Shown in pieces: positions 5,946-7,186 of a stretch of 7,186 bases of DNA. Each line of letters starts with the position of its first letter. The first letter of the stretch is position 1. Source of the DNA: Deltaproteobacteria bacterium (lineage in GTDB: Bacteria > Myxococcota > Myxococcia > Myxococcales > Myxococcaceae). The notes beneath the pieces were generated by a model. That model did no database searches. It saw only the letters and a program-made list of their open reading frames with translations, and was not told the origin of the DNA. Position numbers and translations under genes: made by a program. The stretch is from positions 1 to 7,186 of the forward strand of contig VGRA01000129.1 in NCBI GenBank assembly GCA_016875515.1, given 5' to 3'.

Positions 5946-6889
5946 GCGGACCTCCCCGCCGCGCCGAACGGCCGCGTCCCCGGCTGCAGCTTCCGGCTGG
6001 CGAGGAACTCCTGCGCCGCCATGCGCCGCTTCCCCTCCGGCTGCAGTTCGCGCAGCAGCAGCGAGCCCTCCCCGCACGCCACCTCGAGCGCTCCGGGCTC
6101 CGCCCGCAAGAGTGTTCCGGGCTCTCCCCTCCCCTGCCCCAGCTCCACCGCGTGGACTTTCAGCAGCTGCCCCTCCAGCGTGGTGAACGCCCCCGGCCAC
6201 GGGGTGAAGGCGCGCAGGCGGCGCTCCAGTTCCACCGCGGGGCGGGTGAAGTCCAGCCGCCCCTCCTCCTTGTCGATCATGGGAGCCGGCACCGCGCCGT
6301 CTGCCGGCTGCGGCACCGCCACCAGCTGCCCCTTGAGGTGCCGCGGCAGCTCTTCCCGCAGCACCTGCCCACCCAGCACCGAGAGCGCGTCGTGCAGCGA
6401 GGCGGAGGTGTCCGTGGGCCGGATGGGCAGGCGCCGCACCGCGAGCACCGGGCCGGTGTCCATTCCCTCGTCCATCTGCATGAGGCACACCCCCGTCTCC
6501 GCGTCCCCCGCGGCCAGGGCGCGCTGGATCGGGGCCGCCCCGCGGAAACGCGGGAGCAGCGAGCCGTGCACGTTGACGCAGCCCCGCGGGGCCACCTCCA
6601 GCACGTCCTTCGGCAGGATCTTCCCGTAGGCTGTCACCACGCACACGTCCGGCCGGAGCGCACGCAGCTCCTCGGCGAACAGGGTGCCCCGCAGCTTCGC
6701 CGGCTGCAGCACCGGCACCCCGGCCTGCAGCGCCCGCACCTTCACCGGCGGCGGCTGCACCTCCTGCCCCCGCCCCTTCGGCTTGTCCGGCTGCGTCACC
6801 ACCGCCACCACCTCGCCCACCTCCAAGCAGGCCTCCAGCGAGGGGACGGCAAAGGTGGGGGTACCCATGAAGACGATGTGCGCGGCCAT
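5942..6889 (-). CDS. fmt: Methionyl-tRNA formyltransferase
   Basis: This 315-residue protein matches E. coli Fmt in length and numbering. The N-terminal Rossmann-like formyltransferase domain (about 1-190) starts IVFMGTPTFAVPSLEA and has the QPDKPKGRGQ loop (33-42) that contacts the tRNA acceptor stem. The catalytic block VNVHGSLLPRFRGAAPIQRA (105-124) holds Asn106 and His108, and MDEGMDTGPV (139-148) holds Asp144, the expected Asn-His-Asp triad. The C-terminal OB-like domain (about 205-315) includes RAFTPWPGAFT and LLLRELQPEGKRRM. The enzyme transfers formyl from 10-formyl-tetrahydrofolate to Met-tRNAfMet for initiation. The start at 6889 gives the normal N-terminus. The only SD-like bases, AAGG (6905-6908), are about 15 bases away, so initiation may be weak or nearly leaderless. 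It is the first gene of an operon with the AroQ-like gene and rsmB; its stop overlaps the next ATG. The usual partner def (peptide deformylase) is not adjacent here. Confidence 0.97.
   Translation of the reverse strand: MAAHIVFMGTPTFAVPSLEACLEVGEVVAVVTQPDKPKGRGQEVQPPPVKVRALQAGVPVLQPAKLRGTLFAEELRALRPDVCVVTAYGKILPKDVLEVAPRGCVNVHGSLLPRFRGAAPIQRALAAGDAETGVCLMQMDEGMDTGPVLAVRRLPIRPTDTSASLHDALSVLGGQVLREELPRHLKGQLVAVPQPADGAVPAPMIDKEEGRLDFTRPAVELERRLRAFTPWPGAFTTLEGQLLKVHAVELGQGRGEPGTLLRAEPGALEVACGEGSLLLRELQPEGKRRMAAQEFLASRKLQPGTRPFGAAGRSA
5951..5957 (-). promoter_or_regulatory. Strong ribosome binding site of the AroQ-like gene, inside the end of fmt
   Basis: On the - strand this reads GGGGAGG, followed by 5 bases (TCCGC) and the ATG at 5945. 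It fixes the start of the AroQ-like gene and indicates its own ribosome recruitment in addition to coupling with fmt. Confidence 0.7.
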
Positions 6890-6917
6890 GGCTGTGCGTC
6901 CGGGCCTTAGCGCACAT

Positions 6918-6947
6918 TTGACCCTCCCGCGAAGCCGCTGCTAGAGG
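6918..6947 (+). promoter_or_regulatory. Possible sigma-70-type promoter for the lipoprotein gene
   Basis: TTGACC (6918-6923) matches 5 of 6 bases of the -35 consensus. The candidate -10, TAGAGG (6942-6947), is 18 bases downstream and matches only 3 of 6, keeping T1, A2 and A4. Transcription would start near 6954, giving a leader of about 40 bases. The site lies in the 105-base divergent gap between fmt and the lipoprotein gene. The -10 is weak, as is common in GC-rich genomes. Confidence 0.35.
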
Positions 6948-6973
6948 CCGAAGGGCCGCAGTCCACCCCGAAG

Positions 6974-6986
6974 TCCTCGACGAGGA
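6974..6986 (+). promoter_or_regulatory. Ribosome binding site of the lipoprotein gene within a short inverted repeat
   Basis: GAGGA (6982-6986) lies 8 bases before the ATG at 6995 and is a good Shine-Dalgarno. It is the right arm of the perfect palindrome TCCTCG-A-CGAGGA (6974-6986). In RNA, TCCTC could pair with GAGGA around a GAC loop and hide the site. The palindrome could equally be a small operator or chance. Confidence 0.5.
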
Positions 6987-6994
6987 ACACCGCC

Positions 6995-7186
6995 ATGAGG
7001 CAGCTCCTTCCCTCCCTTGCGCTCTCCGCCCTGCTGCTCGCCGGGTGCCAGGGAGATCCCGCCACCCCGGAGTATTGGGGCAAGCAGCTGGACAACGCCC
7101 AGAAGCCCAAGGAGCGCGTGAAGGTGGTGGTGGACCTGAAGGCCTCCGGCAAGCTGACCGCCTCGTTCCTCCCGCTCCTCCACAAG
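6995..7186 (+). CDS. Lipoprotein, 3' end cut off by the window
   Basis: The first 64 residues are visible and the frame is still open at the window edge. The start MRQLLPSLALSALLLAGCQG is a lipoprotein signal peptide: Arg2, a hydrophobic core, and the lipobox LAGC with Cys18 as the predicted lipidated residue. Asp is not at +2 (it is Gln), so outer-membrane sorting is possible by the E. coli rule, although myxobacterial sorting may differ. After a short DPATPE linker, EYWGKQLDNAQKPKERVKVV and the following ASGKLTASFLPLLHK look like the two helices of a HEAT-type repeat. Lipoproteins with HEAT repeats are known in myxobacteria, but the assignment from one partial repeat is tentative. A GAGGA Shine-Dalgarno 8 bases upstream supports the start. 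The gene is transcribed divergently from fmt. Confidence 0.85.
   Translation, partial: MRQLLPSLALSALLLAGCQGDPATPEYWGKQLDNAQKPKERVKVVVDLKASGKLTASFLPLLHK

Noticed and set aside
5946..6917. Upstream extension of the AroQ-like frame to an ATG at 6917, giving a 908-residue frame
   Set aside because: This part lies across fmt in another frame, encodes Gly/Ala/Arg-rich sequence with no family features, and the AroQ motif begins exactly at the SD-supported ATG at 5945.
6909..6944. Possible - strand promoter for fmt with TCAAAT (6916-6921) as the -10
   Set aside because: No acceptable -35 lies at the right distance. A promoter must exist in or near this gap, but I cannot locate it.
6907..7185. - strand open frame of 92 codons in the divergent gap and lipoprotein region
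   Set aside because: The + strand frame starting at 6995 has a clear lipoprotein signal with LAGC and an SD; the antisense frame has no supporting feature.

Overview
The window is very GC-rich coding DNA, strongly G/C at third codon positions, with tightly packed genes and short gaps. The protein types fit a myxobacterium or related Myxococcota: Ala/Pro/Gly-rich linkers, a small lipoprotein and a stand-alone soluble-glucose-dehydrogenase-like protein. The phylum is an inference, because there is no rRNA or other marker gene in the window.

Layout. Bases 1-2840 read on the + strand: the 3' part of a creatininase-family metal hydrolase (1-650), a LysR-type regulator (709-1593), and a secreted PQQ-type sugar/sorbosone dehydrogenase (1620-2840). 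The last two are 26 bases apart and are probably one transcription unit. Bases 2854-6889 read on the - strand as a translationally coupled operon: fmt (methionyl-tRNA formyltransferase), a 584-residue protein that begins with a type II dehydroquinase (AroQ) fold, and rsmB (16S rRNA m5C methyltransferase). Both junctions in this operon are 4-base ATGA overlaps. The + strand block and the operon converge with only 13 bases between their stop codons. A 105-base divergent gap (6890-6994) then separates fmt from the start of a lipoprotein gene (6995-7186) that runs off the right edge. No stretch over 300 bases lacks a gene. I saw no tRNA, rRNA, CRISPR array, insertion sequence or attachment site.

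How the genes fit together. fmt and rsmB serve translation: one formylates initiator tRNA, the other modifies the ribosomal P-site region. The gene between them is the unusual part of the window. Its AroQ-like domain keeps the fold signatures but has Pro where the catalytic Tyr should be and Gln where a conserved active-site His should be. It continues without a stop into a long low-complexity linker with a 37-residue tandem repeat, a CxxC-x4-C-xx-H cysteine/histidine cluster, three copies of an R-K-[TS]-[LI]-G motif, and a compact helical C-terminal domain. It looks like a repurposed pseudoenzyme scaffold rather than a shikimate-pathway enzyme. The rest of the window is ordinary housekeeping and metabolic content.
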